Of a stretch of DNA of 64,000 nucleotides, positions 22,801 through 54,885 are shown piece by piece. This DNA is from Lepisosteus oculatus. Taxonomy: Eukaryota; Chordata; Actinopteri; Semionotiformes; Lepisosteidae. The notes under the pieces were generated by a model that saw only the letters and a program-made list of their open reading frames with translations, made no database searches and was not told the DNA's origin. The stretch spans positions 39,796,975 to 39,860,974 of the forward strand of contig NC_090709.1 in NCBI RefSeq assembly GCF_040954835.1. The letters are read 5' to 3'. The position numbers and the translations under genes are program-made. The stretch's first letter is position 1, and the number at the start of each line of letters is the position of its first letter.

Positions 22801-24152
22801 CCTGAGGAGCACAGGAAGGACTGAGAGCCTCTTCTGCAGACATCTGTCCTGCGGCACAGTGTTCTCCACCTCAGCACACAGTAGCACTTGGTGCAGAGTT
22901 TACAGACCACCCCCTATCTGGAGGGCCCAACAAACTGAGCACAGGCTTCCATGTTCAGAGTGAGTGAGAATAGAATAATAGAAAACTGACACAAGACTTA
23001 CTGGTGGGGAGGGACAGATAGACACGAGAATCCTCTCCTTGTTTCTGTCCCTTGACAAACTGCTGACAGGTGTACAGTCCAGTGTCCTGTGTGCTGAGAG
23101 CGTGGACGTGCAGAGAGCAGTCAGACCCCAGACTCACTCTCCCTGGCTCCTGGTCTCTGATCTTTCCAACATTCACCAGTTCAACAGTTGCACTCTGAGA
23201 TCTGGAGTTGAAGAGCCATGTAGTAGTGGAACAGCCTGTCCTGATCACTCCTCTACAGGGCAGAGTGACACTCCCTCCCACAGTGGAGAACACAGTGTCA
23301 CCTGAGGAAAGAAAATTAAATAATTAAATTCTCAATAATGTGTTAGTGTGAGAAACTGATACAGTCTGTGGTCAGTAACTGTGGGGCTCACTTCCCTGCT
23401 CTGTCTGATCTGCTGAATCACACTGACGATCAGACTGCAGTGTGTGTCTTCTCTGTCTGATCTACTGAATCACACTGACGATCAGACTGCAGTGTGTCTC
23501 CTCTCTGTCTGATCTACTGAATCACACTGACGATCAGACTGCAGTGTGTGTCTTCTCTCTGTCTGATCTACTGAATCACACTGACGATCAGACTGCAGTG
23601 TGTGTCTTCTCTCTGTCTGATCTACTGAATCACACTGACGATCAGACCGCAGTGTGTGTCTCCTCTCTGTCTGATCTACTGAATCACACTGACGATCAGA
23701 CTACAGTGTGTGTCTTCTCTCTGTCTGATCTACTGAATCACACTGACGATCAGACTGCAGTGTGTCTTCTCTCTGTCTGATCTACTGAATCACACTGACG
23801 ATCAGACTGCAGTGTGTGTCTTCTCTCTGTCTGATCTACTGAATCACACTGACGATCAGACTGCAGTGTGTGTCTTCTCTCTGTCTGATCTACTGAATCA
23901 CACTGACGATCAGACTGCAGTGTGTGTCTTCTCTCTGTCTGATCTACTGAATCCACACTGACGATCAGACTGCAGTGTGTGTCTCCTCTCTGTCTGATCT
24001 ACTGAATCACACTGACGATCAGACTGCAGTGTGTGTCTTGTACCTGTCCTGTGAGGTCCAGTGTGTTGAGGAGGGAGGCTCTTACCTGTGCTGAGGTGAG
24101 CAGTGTTGAGGAGCAGCACCAGCAGCAGTCCTCTCTCAGTGTCCACACTCAT
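19880..24152 (-). CDS. Ig-superfamily receptor with two Ig domains and a short tail (receptor gene 2)
   Basis: Six exons join in phase to 876 nt (291 aa): signal 24152-24086 (MSVDTERGLLLVLLLN), V domain 23301-23002, C2-like domain 22722-22426, Pro/Ala/Thr stalk 22034-21981, transmembrane 21054-20944 and tail/stop 19926-19880. The V exon has SVTLPC, TTTWLF and TQDTGLYTC; the second domain has VTLHC and RQWRC (WxC, as in gene 1). The membrane exon reads SVKLAVRVVVFLVVLIIPL with an Arg at the outer edge, then YTKRRN. Its donor is GC-type (ACAG-GCAAGT); read through instead, the frame stops two codons later. The tail EDSSPEVELEVRSRL has no tyrosine, so there is no ITIM. It may be a non-inhibitory or adaptor-paired partner of gene 1. 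Alternative tail exons (18.6 kb) are possible. The named family is unknown. Confidence 0.78.
20050..20940. repeat. 56-bp minisatellite starting at the receptor gene 2 membrane-exon donor
   Basis: Sixteen or so copies of a 56-base unit contain CTCTGTTACTGGAGTTTACA and CTGCTCTAGACTGACTCCAC. Its last copy touches the splice donor at 20944. Every unit carries CTCTGTTACT, the word immediately following the donor. Confidence 0.95.
21305..21960. repeat. GAGAGACTGGAGGAGGAGAGG array
   Basis: Purine-rich units of about 33-40 bases contain GGATGGACAGAGTGAGAGAG. It fills the intron between the stalk and membrane exons of receptor gene 2 and ends close to the stalk exon donor. The stretch 21060-21300 beyond it is AT-rich and featureless. 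Confidence 0.93.
22160..22235. repeat. Dispersed element fragment shared with 38.7 kb
   Basis: TGCCACAATCACAAC and GAACTGGCAGCCCAGT recur in the same order at 38728-38772, where the following bases have expanded into the 66-bp array. Confidence 0.6.
22301..22384 (-). pseudogene. Partial duplicate of the gene 2 C2-like exon
   Basis: About 84 bases repeat the 3' part of the true exon (22446-22530) with few changes, including the frame for RQWRCDVTQ. The copy lies just downstream of the exon donor, and the frame past the shared part diverges and stops. It looks like a recent local tandem duplication. Confidence 0.85.
23395..24045. repeat. About 54-bp minisatellite in receptor gene 2 intron 1
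   Basis: Around twelve copies contain CTGTCTGATCTACTGAATCA and GACGATCAGACTGCAGTGTG. It fills nearly all of the intron between the signal and V exons. Confidence 0.95.
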
Positions 24153-24233
24153 TCTCACCCTGTCCCTGTGATCACTCTCTGCTCTGTATCTCTTCAGGAG
24201 AAGCACAGCGCCTCAGAGTGTGAGAGACAGTGT

Positions 24234-24239
24234 CTTATA
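24234..24239 (-). promoter_or_regulatory. TATA box of receptor gene 2
   Basis: The minus strand reads AGTATAAGACAC about 82-87 bases upstream of the gene 2 ATG, giving a short 5' UTR of roughly 50 bases. Upstream is GGGAAATTGCATCA, an octamer- or C/EBP-like stretch. This is a motif-level call. Confidence 0.5.
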
Positions 24240-24859
24240 CTGAGAGCTGTGATGCAATTTCCCTTTGTCTCTTTTAGATTCAGTGTGAAGCATGTTCAGA
24301 CAAATATGGTAAAGACATCACACTTCCGTGTTCTACACACCCAGCCTCTATCTCACACTTGGGAGCCCAGGATCTCTGGGGAGACAGTGTTTGTGGAGTT
24401 TGGGGCATTTCAACCTGTTTCTGTTTCTGTCCGTCCTGTGAGAGTCGGTGAGGAGCTGAACCCACAGGAAACAACCTCAGTGGCCCTGTGACCAGTCTGC
24501 ACACATCCTGCGTCTATAAATACCCTTTAATAACAGTGATGTCTCTCATCGCTGAAGCACCTTTCCAAAGAGCAGGATGCTGTGCAGAAAAAGTACGAGA
24601 AAAAATCAACCAAGAGCCCCCAGGTTTATAGAGGTTGGGTGTAGGGCGATCAGACACAGGCCCTGGTGGGAAAGGTTTTGAGTTTGGATTTGAAGAGAGT
24701 CAGAGAGTTTGTCTCAGAGTCTGAGGATGGAAGAGAGAGATCAGATCTCTTTATCAGCCCTGTACAATGTCTTGCATGAGGAATGTGTCTTTTCCCAGAC
24801 CCCAGCCTGCTCTCCATGAGACACACAGACAGGGAGAGAGAAGCTGGGGGTCAGAGCGC

Positions 24860-25000
24860 AGGGTCGGCCATTTATACAGCGCCCCTGGAGCAGTTGGGGT
24901 GAAGGGCCTTGCTCAGGGGCCCAACGGAGTAGGATTCCTCTGCCGGCCGCGGGATTCGAACCGGCAACCTCCCAACCTGTTCACACTCACTACAGCACCG
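24860..25000 (-). mobile_element. tRNA-derived SINE
   Basis: The minus strand carries GGTTCGAATCCCGCGG (a B box), then GAGCAAGGCCCTTCACCCC, TGCTCCAGGGGCGCTGTA and TAAATGG. This order is the well-known ray-finned fish tRNA-SINE body. The element is incomplete at its 5' end. Confidence 0.75.
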
Positions 25001-25483
25001 GTCACATCGAACCCACAGGAAGGGGAGGGAGATCAAACAGACCTTTATTGTTTTAACATCACTCTGTTTCCTGAGTTCCAGTGCTGCTGCTCACAGGGCT
25101 GAGCTGTGGGGGTGTGAGAGCTCCTCTCTGCTCACAGCCCCGACTCCGATCTGTATCAGGGGGCCCCTCAAGTCCTGTCCTCACACAGACATCGGACCTC
25201 TGTCTCTCCTCGTCTGTTCAGACGTTCCAGCCCTTGAAAACGCTCTCCGCTGTGAGATCACTGTCAGTTCCTGCTTCCTGTGGTCGGTCTATCTGAACAT
25301 GTGAGGGGTCAGCATGTCTCCTGTGACACTGACCTCTGTCTTTATTATTGAAGATCTCTGTCACTCCTCACCGGAAGTCTGATTTAAGAGCTGCAGAAAC
25401 CACTGCAGTATCTACTGCCCCTGGAGAGGAGGGCAGAGAGGCTGTGTGTGTGTGTGCAGACACTGTGACTCGGGGTTAACTAG

Positions 25484-25730
25484 CCGTGTGTGTCCTTGGG
25501 CCCTGCTGCTGTATGAGGGCTGGGGCAGACAGTATACATCCACAGCTACAGCCTGACCAAGTGACACCAGCTGACACACGGTCCTGGTCAAGGTCGTGGT
25601 TTAATCAGAGTGTGAACAGAGCAGAGACCCAGCCCAGAATTCAAGTGAAAACGCAGGGCTCAGACCTCCCACCCCAACATCCCTTCATGAGACTCCGAGT
25701 CTGAACACAGTCTAGTTAGCACTTCCTGCG
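25484..25730. repeat. Diverged copy of the 19.5-19.68 kb sequence
   Basis: CCTTGGGCCCTGCTGCTGTA, GTGGTTTAATCAGAGTGTGA and GACTCCGAGTCTGAACACAG recur in the same order as at 19530-19660. Together with the nearby dead signal exon this suggests a duplicated receptor-gene segment. Confidence 0.65.
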
Positions 25731-25796
25731 CCGAGCTGATGCACACCGCAGGTGCCCGATTCGCTCGGCGCCGTTTCTCAGGCTGGAGGGAGGCCC

Positions 25797-25864
25797 TCAC
25801 CTGCGCCGAGGTGAGCAGTGTTGAGTAGCAGCACCAGCAGCAGTCCTCTCTCAGTGTCCACACT
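25797..25864 (-). pseudogene. Dead copy of the gene 2 signal-peptide exon
   Basis: The minus strand matches the gene 2 signal exon closely (ACTGAGAGAGGACTGCTGCT) and keeps a GT donor (GCGCAG-GTGAGG). One extra T turns GAATGAG into GAATTGAG, so the initiator ATG is lost. No V exon follows before gene 2 itself, so this is a relic of a duplicated receptor gene. Confidence 0.8.
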
Positions 25865-26175
25865 CAATTCTCTCCCCACCACACCCTCTCTCTCTCTCTC
25901 CAACAAGCACACTCCGGCCTGGTGAGAGGTTACTGCAACAGCTCTATTTACGTCCAACCTACACTAAAGAAGAAGGAAACGATGTCCCAACGTCAGGGCA
26001 GGGGCCATCGGTGAAGCAACCTGTCTGGCGGGAACATCTGGACACAACCGTCCTCCTCTTCCGCCTTTAACAGAAACGATAACTCGCACGGGATCGGGGA
26101 CCGGGAAGAGGAGGAGGAGGAGGAGAAAAAAACCACCACAGAGGAAGCAGGTTTTCCATTAAAACAAGATTTTTT

Positions 26176-26181
26176 TTTATT
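26176..26181 (-). terminator. PRRC2A: Poly(A) signal at the PRRC2A 3' end
   Basis: AATAAA reads on the minus strand about 960 bases past the PRRC2A stop, within an A-rich stretch. The intervening 26182-27138 is GC-rich with no conserved frame, consistent with a 3' UTR. Confidence 0.55.
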
Positions 26182-47737
<21,556 letters not shown>

Positions 47738-47894
47738 GTCTGCGCGAGAGAGAGAGAGACGGGGGGGATTTTAAGCCCGCTGGATTGAGAAGCAAGCACG
47801 CCCCTCCAGCCCACCCCACCCCAGGGAGGAGAGAGGTCCGTCCCCAGGGCAGCAGCAGCAGGAGGGCTCGTCGGACAGGAGTGGACCACTGACA

Positions 47895-48285
47895 CGCTCG
47901 CTGGTGTGTGTACACACTCCTGGAACTACACACACACACACTCCTGTAACTACACACACACACACACTGGTCACACACACACACTCCTGTAACTACACAC
48001 ACACACACTAGTCACACACACTCCTGTAACTACACACACACTCCTGTAACTACACACACACACACTAGTCACACACACTCCTGTAACTACACACACACTC
48101 CTGTAACTACACACACACACACTCCTGTAACTACACACAGATAAAAAAACACCCACACGCACACACTCCTGTAACTACACACAGATAAAAAACACCCTCA
48201 CGCACACACTCCTGTAACTACACACACTCTCCAGACACTACACAAATACACACACAGTCCACTCACACACTCTCTAGTAATAGGC
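47895..48285. repeat. ACTCCTGTAACTACACACACA array
   Basis: CA-rich units of about 20-40 bases contain CTCCTGTAACTACACACAC, in PRRC2A intron 1. Confidence 0.93.
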
Positions 48286-48510
48286 TTCAACCACAGGGCT
48301 GGGCAGCCTGTTCCCCACCCCCACCCCCCTCTGTGTACAGTAGAGCCTCCTGTCCTGACTGGAGGAGCTCACCCAGCTGTGTCTGGAGAGAAGCCAGGGT
48401 ATCGGCTTCAACCACAGGGCTGGGCAGCTTGTTCCCCACCCCCCACCCCCTCTGTGTACAGTAGAGCCTCCTGTCCTGACTGGAGGAGCTCACCCAGCTG
48501 TGTCTGTCAA
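48285..48510. repeat. 121-bp repeat, two copies in reverse orientation
   Basis: It is the reverse complement of the unit at 11.5 and 52.9 kb (GGTATCGGCTTCAACCACAG). The sequence 48510-49000 after it is non-repetitive intron with no recognised gene. Confidence 0.93.
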
Positions 48511-49004
48511 AACAAAGACTCACAGCCCCACTGCACTCAGATCCCGGAGAAGAGAGAGAAAATGCTGCACCAGTGGGGTCATGGGGGAACCTGAGAGAGG
48601 CCAAACCGCCCCGGACCAGAAAGAGACAAAGAATTCTTACAGCTTATTTCTCTGTGAGGATTCAGCTGCTGTGCTCAATGCTGAATCTCGGAATCAGTGC
48701 TCTGCTCCCTGACGAAGGCCTCACCCCTAACCACACAGCAGACAGCGCCCTCAAAAGGAAAGGCTGCGCTGTGTGTCTGAAGTCCACCCCTTTCTCACAC
48801 CCTGAGCCTGCAGATGGGCCATCACATGAACTCTTCACCTGCAGCCCCAGCAGAGATGACAAAGTCTCAGCAAATTCAAATTCAGATCTCTACTGGCAGG
48901 ACCGATGCCAATGCAGACGCAATTTGCACAACATTTAAAGGCATTTACAATGCAAACACAGTATTGGGCATTTACAGACACTACAGACAGACAGAGACAA
49001 AATA

Positions 49005-49667
49005 CCATACTGTATTATTGAGACAAAAGCTCACTGTCTGTTCCTCAGGCTGGGACAGGAGATCACACACTGTATTATTATTAGTGAGAGACAGGCTCAC
49101 TGTTCCTCAGGCTGGGACAGGAGATCACACACTGTATTATTATTATTGAGAGACAGGCTCAATGTCTGTTCCTCAGGCTGGGACAGGAGATCACACACTG
49201 TATTATTATTATTGAGAGACAGGCTCAATGTCTGTTCCTCAGGCTGGGACAGGAGATCACACACTGTATTATTATTATTGAGAGACAGGCTCAATGTCTG
49301 TTCCTCAGGCTGGGACAGGAGATCACACACTGTATTATTATTATTGAGAGACAGGCTCACTGTCTGTTCCTCAGGCTGGGACAGGAGATCACACACTGTA
49401 TTATTATTATTATTGAGAGACAGGCTCACTGTCTGTTCCTCGGGCTGGGACAGGAGATCACACACTGTATTATTATTATTGAGAGACGGGCTCACTGTCT
49501 GTTCCTCAGGCTGGGACAGGAGATCACACACTGTATTATTATTATTATTGAGAGACAGGCTCACTGTCTGTTCCTCGGGCTGGGACAGGAGATCACACAC
49601 TGTATTATTATTATTGAGAGACGGGCTCACTGTCTGTTCCTCAGGCTGGGACAGGAGATCACACACT

Positions 49668-49699
<32 letters not shown>

Positions 49700-50255
49700 G
49701 AGAGACAGGCTCACTGTCTGTTCCTCGGGCTGGGACAGGAGATCACACACTGTATTATTATTATTGAGAGACAGGCTCCCTGTCTGTTCCTCAGGCTGGG
49801 ACAGGAGATCACACACTGTATTATTATTATTGACAGGCAGGCTCACTGCTCCTCAGGCTGGGACAGGAGATCACACACTGTATTATTATTATTGAGAGAC
49901 AGGCTCACTGTCTGTTCCTCAGGCTGGGACAGGAGATCACACACTGTATTATTATTATTGAGAGACAGGCTCACTGTCTGTTCCTCAGGCTGGGACAGGA
50001 GATCACACACTGTATTATTATTATTGAGAGACTCACTGTCTGTTCCTCAGGCTGGGACAGGAGATCACACACTGTATTATTATTATTGAGAGACAGGCTC
50101 ACTGTCTGTTCCTCAGGCTGGGACAGGAGATCACACACTGTATTATTATTATTGAGAGACAGGCTCACTGTCTGCTCCTCAGGCTGGGACAGGAGATCAC
50201 ACACTGTATTATTATTATTGACAGGCAGGCTCACTGCTCCTCAGGCTGGGACAGA
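49005..50255. repeat. 66-bp minisatellite, inverted copy (PRRC2A intron 1)
   Basis: About 19 copies of the 66-base unit read as the reverse complement of the 38.8-41.2 kb array (GGGACAGGAGATCACACACT). Both lie inside introns of the same transcript. Confidence 0.97.
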
Positions 50256-50299
50256 AGACAGGTCGCACTGTGTTCAGTAAATGTCCAAGAGCTCCTTCG

Positions 50300-52760
50300 A
50301 GCGCCATGTCCGGCCCGCTGCGCCACTTTCTCCCACGCTACCCAACCCCAGGCCTGGAGAGACACCGGTCACACACACACGGGCCGAGGAGAGACGAAAA
50401 ACACCACCCCCACCGAGAGAGGGGACGCGGGTCGAGAGCAGGCCCGCTGACCCCCTGCCCCCCCCCGCAGCCGGGGAGAGGACGCAGGAAAGGCCGGTGC
50501 TTCGCATGAGGCCTACTCCGGCTGCAGCCGCCTTCCCCACCATCAACAACTCTACCAACCCCTGAGCCTGTCGCAACAACCGAACCCAACACAAACCCAC
50601 ACAGCAACACACAAATCACAGCCGCCACGCCGCGATCACGGTCACGGGTGGGTCGAGCCGCGGGCCGGGCCGGGCCGGACCGAGCCGGACCCAGCCAAGG
50701 AGGGGGAGCGGGTGGGTGGGTTCGCCATTACAAATAAAAAAACAAACAAACAAATAAAACAAACGCACGATCGCACACATCCCACACCGACCCGTCTATC
50801 CTCCGCCGGCACCGGTACCGGTTCGGTTATATAACGACACCGCACGGCAGAGAGAGAGAGCTACACGCACCTGTTTCTCGCCGCGCAAATAGGATCACAC
50901 TCTCACTAACACACACACTGCACCCCCGCAGCCCCACACGGGGGGGGGAGGGGTCACCCCCTGGAAATACCACACCGAACCGGGACTGGACCGGACCGAA
51001 CCGGCCGGCCTATCCTTCCTCCCTGCCTGCCTCTCCCCACGGCCCCCACCCCCTCCTCCTCCCGATCACTGTGAATGATGCCCACCGGCCACTGGCGAGC
51101 AGGATCCGGCCCGGTTCCGACCCCATCCCGGCCCGGGAGGAGAGAGAGGAGGAGGAGGAGGAGGAGGAGGGGGGTCAGTAGGGCTGCTGTTTCATAACCA
51201 GGGGGCCCCCTCCAGTCCGGACAGGGCGATCGACACCCCGGAAAAGGAGAAGGAGGACAGGGCAAAGAGGGGGTGACTCGTCACCCGATACCCCATCTCC
51301 ATCCGCGCGTCTGTCGGCGACATGACACCCCCCCAAAAAAACACACACACACACACACCGGCTTGGGTCGCGACAACATGGCGGCTCAGCCGCAGCAGCA
51401 AACCGGCCGGAGAGGGGAGAGAGAGGGAGAGAGAGAGAAAGAGAGGGGGTGACCATCCTCCCCCCCACCCCCTCTCACGAGTAACCCCCCTCCCAGTACC
51501 CCCAACACCACCAGCCCCACCACCACCACCACCGGCTTCGCATGTCGGCGACACGAAACCCCCACCGGGTCGCGACAAGATGGCGGCGCTACAGCAGCAG
51601 CAGCAACAACAACCAACCAACCAACCGGCCGCAGCGGAGAGAGGAGAGAGGAGAGAGAAAGAGGAGACGATCCCTCGCTTCCCCTCATCCTCAACCCCTC
51701 CATCCCCCTCTCTCTCACCCCGCACCCCCAAAAGAGTGAGAGAGAGACCCCCCCGCACCCTCCCTGCCTGCCTCCATCTCTCCATCCCTCCCCGGGCCTG
51801 TCATCGGAACACAGCCGGGCAGCAGGCGCGGAGACCCCCTCACCGGCCCCCACACCCACTCACCCACCCCCACGCACACACACACACACCCCGCAGCACC
51901 CACCTGGCCTCGTCCCGGGCTCTGCGTGGGTCCGGCCTCCGGCGGGGCGAGAGGGAGAGTCGGGCTGAGGGGGGAAGAGAGAGAGACCGCGGGTCCCGCT
52001 GCTGTCCCCGGGGCTGGACGCCTCTCTTCCTTCAGACGATGATGATATTAATAATAATAATAATAATAATAATGACCAGAATGAGGAGAATATCGCTAAT
52101 ACTGCTAATACTGCCGCCGAGAGCCCGGCCGCCCGTCCGGAAAACCACCTCGCGGCACGAAAGAAATCATACAAAAAAAAAACCCAAGCCGGACTTTTTT
52201 TCCTCCCTCTCTCTCTCTCGCTCTTTTAATTTTTTTTGTTTCCACCTCCGGCAGGGGGGGAGAGAGAGGCCGTTTCTTCGTCTCCTCCTCCTCCTCACTC
52301 GCCTTTTCAAACCCTCCTCCTCCTCCTGAGGAGAAAAACCCACTTCTTTCTTTTTAAATAAAAACGACTCGCGTTCGCGGAATGAGGGAAAAGGGGGGTG
52401 GGGGGGACAGAGGTGAAAAGACAACCCCCTCTTCCCGAACTGCGGGGGAACGGGGAGAAAAATAACGGGGTGAAAATAAAAAAACGGCGCTCGGAGCAGA
52501 GAGAGACGGGGTCCGTCAGCACAGGAGAGCCGCCAACGGCTACTGGGAGACGGCGCCGCGCGGGGGGCGCCGGAAGAGGCGGGGCGCCGCCGCGGCGCGG
52601 GCCAATCAGAGGGGCCGGGGGGAGGGGGCGGGCAGGCGCGTCGCCGGGGGCGTCGGGGACGCCGTCGCCAGGCCGCCAGGCCGCCAGCCAATCGGGGGGC
52701 ACGTCGGGGCGGCGAAGGGGGCGGGGCCTTGCGCTGCGTCCAAAATGACGCCTCCCTCCC
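50300..52760. promoter_or_regulatory. PRRC2A: CpG-rich promoter region of PRRC2A
   Basis: About 2.4 kb rich in CpG, densest at 52.5-52.75 kb. There are CCAAT boxes at 52602-52606 and 52688-52692 and GC boxes. ATGGCGGC words, which resemble YY1 sites, occur near 51379 and 51580. On the minus strand a good donor (GCCAG-GTGGGTGC) at 51904 could end a non-coding first exon, joining to the acceptor at 47738. The transcription start is not resolved. A (TAA)n run lies at 52048-52072. Confidence 0.55.
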
Positions 52761-52904
52761 GCTCCTGCGTTCTCATTTGAGGCGAGGGGAGGAGTCGTCG
52801 GAGTGGGTGGTCTTCCGTGTGCGAGAGGAAAATAAATGCGATTAATTAAGTTCAGCCCTCCACGGGGGGGGGGGGGGGTGCGTTTGACAAAAGGCAGGGG
52901 GAAG

Positions 52905-54400
52905 AGGTGGCTCTGCTGTACACAGAGGGGGGTGGGGGTGGGGAACAGGCTGCCCAGTCCTGCGGTTGAAGCCGATACCCTGGCTTCTCTCCAGACACAG
53001 CTGGGTGAGCTCCTCCAGTCAGGACAGGAGGCTCTTCTGTACACAGAGGGGGGTGGGGGTGGGGAACAAGCTGCCCAGCCCTGTGGTTGAAGCCGATACC
53101 CTGGCTCCTCTCCAGACACAGCTGGGTGAGCTCCTCCAGTCAGGACAGGAGGCTCTACTGTACACAGAGGGGGGTGGGGGTGGGGAACAGGCTGCCCAGC
53201 CCTGTGGTTGAAGCCGATACCCTGGCTTCTCTCCAGACACAGCTGGGTGAGCTCCTCCAGTCAGGACAGGAGGCTCTACTGTACACAGAGAGGGGCGGGG
53301 GTGGGGAACAGGCTGCCCAGCCCTGTGGTTGAAGCCGATACCCTGGCTTCTCTCCAGACACAGCTGGGTGAGCTCCTCCAGTCAGGACAGGAGGCTCTGC
53401 TGTACACAGAGGGGGGTGGGGGTGGGGAACAAGCTGCCCAGCCCTGTGGTTGAAGCCGATACCCTGGCTTCTCTCCAGACACAGCTGGGTGAGCTCCTCC
53501 AGTCAGGACAGGAGGCTCTGCTGTACACAGAGGGGGGTGGGGGTGGGGAACAAGCTGCCCAGCCCTGTGGTTGAAGCCGATACCCTGGCTTCTCTCCAGA
53601 CACAGCTGGGTGAGCTCCTCCAGTCAGGACAGGAGGCTCTGCTGTACACAGAGGGGGGTGGGGGTGGGGAACAAGCTGCTCGGCCCTGTGGTTGAAGCCG
53701 ATACCCTGGCTTCTCTCCAGACACAGCTGGGTGAGCTCCTCCAGTCAGGACAGGAGGCTCTGCTCTACACAGAGGGGGGTGGGGGTGGGGAACAAGCTGC
53801 CCGGCCCTGTGGTTGAAGCCGATACCCTGGCTTCTCTCCAGACACAGCTGGGTGAGCTCCTCCAGTCAGGACAGGGGGCTCTTCTGTACACAGAGGGGGG
53901 TGGGGGTGGGGAACAAGCCGATACCCTGGCTTCTCTCCAGACACAGCTGGGTGAGCTCCTCCAGTCAGGACAGGAGGCTCTTCTGTACACAGAGGGGGGT
54001 GGGAGTGGGGAACAAGCCGCCCAGCCCTGTGGTTGAAGCCGATACCCTGGCTTCTCTCCAGACACAGCTGGGTGAGCTCCTCCAGTCAGGACAGGAGGCT
54101 CTGCTCTACACAGAGGGGGGTGGGGGTGGGGAACAAGCTGCCCGGCCCTGTGGTTGAAGCCGATACCCTGGCTTCTCTCCAGACACAGCTGGGTGAGCTC
54201 CTCCAGTCAGGACAGGGGGCTCTTCTGTACACAGAGGGGGGTGGGGGTGGGGAACAAGCCGATACCCTGGGGCTTCTCTCCAGACACAGCTGGGTGAGCT
54301 CCTCCAGTCAGGACAGGAGGCTCTACTGTACACAGAGGAGGGTGGGGGTGGGGAACAAGCTGCCCATCCCTGTGGTTGAAGCCGATACCCCGGCCTCTGT
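52905..54400. repeat. 121-bp repeat array between PRRC2A and AIF1
   Basis: About twelve copies at an exact 121-base spacing contain TGTACACAGAGGGGGGTGGG, GGTTGAAGCCGATACCCTGG and GGTGAGCTCCTCCAGTCAGG. Two copies are shortened by the same internal deletion (GAACAAGCCGATACCC). It forms most of the intergenic gap. Confidence 0.97.
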
Positions 54401-54580
54401 CCTGCATGGTCGATTAATCAGCTAGTGAGCTACAGAGGCAGTAAGGGCCCCCCCTGTCTGTGCCGTTTCCGATCTCCCCCCGGCGGCGCCGATGCCTGTG
54501 AGTGTGTCAGTGTGAGCCGCCGCGCGTCGAGCAGAGCCTGCTGGGAGTCAGGGACAGGAGCCTCGTTCAGCCAAACCGTC

Positions 54581-54586
54581 TTTATT
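54581..54586 (-). terminator. AIF1: AIF1 poly(A) signal
   Basis: AATAAA reads on the minus strand 300 bases past the AIF1 stop, giving a 3' UTR of about 320 bases. That UTR includes a poly(C) stretch (54823-54841 on the plus strand as G). Confidence 0.7.
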
Positions 54587-54885
54587 CTCCACAGAACCTC
54601 GGCGCTGCAGCACAGGCCTCTCAGTTCGGCAGGATCGCCGCGGTGCTGGGGGGGGGGGTCTGCCTCTTCCCCCAGGATCTCCGGCGGGGCGCCCTGGCGG
54701 GTCGGGGGGGCCAGCAGCGCCCCCCACTGGTCGGGAAGCAGGAGGGGGCTCAGCGGCGATTGGGAGCTGGCGTCCAGGCGAGCGCGGGTCCGAGTCCGGG
54801 GGTGCGCGGGTTATCTGGAAGCGGGGGGGGGGGGGGGGGGGTGGGGATGGCTGGAGGGTGCCGGGTTGGGGTCAGGGGTCAGGGG

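Noticed and set aside
50281-50565. Plus-strand 94-codon frame MSKSSFERHVRPAAP in the CpG region
   Set aside because: Mixed composition but no family, no splice context and located in a CpG island where random frames are long.
51860-52174. Minus-strand frame MYDFFRAARWF with a Leu run, possibly a signal or uORF
   Set aside because: The Leu run comes from a (TAA)n microsatellite. It could be an upstream frame in the PRRC2A 5' UTR but nothing supports translation.
51322-52329. Plus-strand 335-codon frame with ATGGCGGC starts
   Set aside because: The ATGGCGGC words fit promoter YY1-type motifs better; the frame is low-complexity Pro, Arg and Ser without a recognisable domain.
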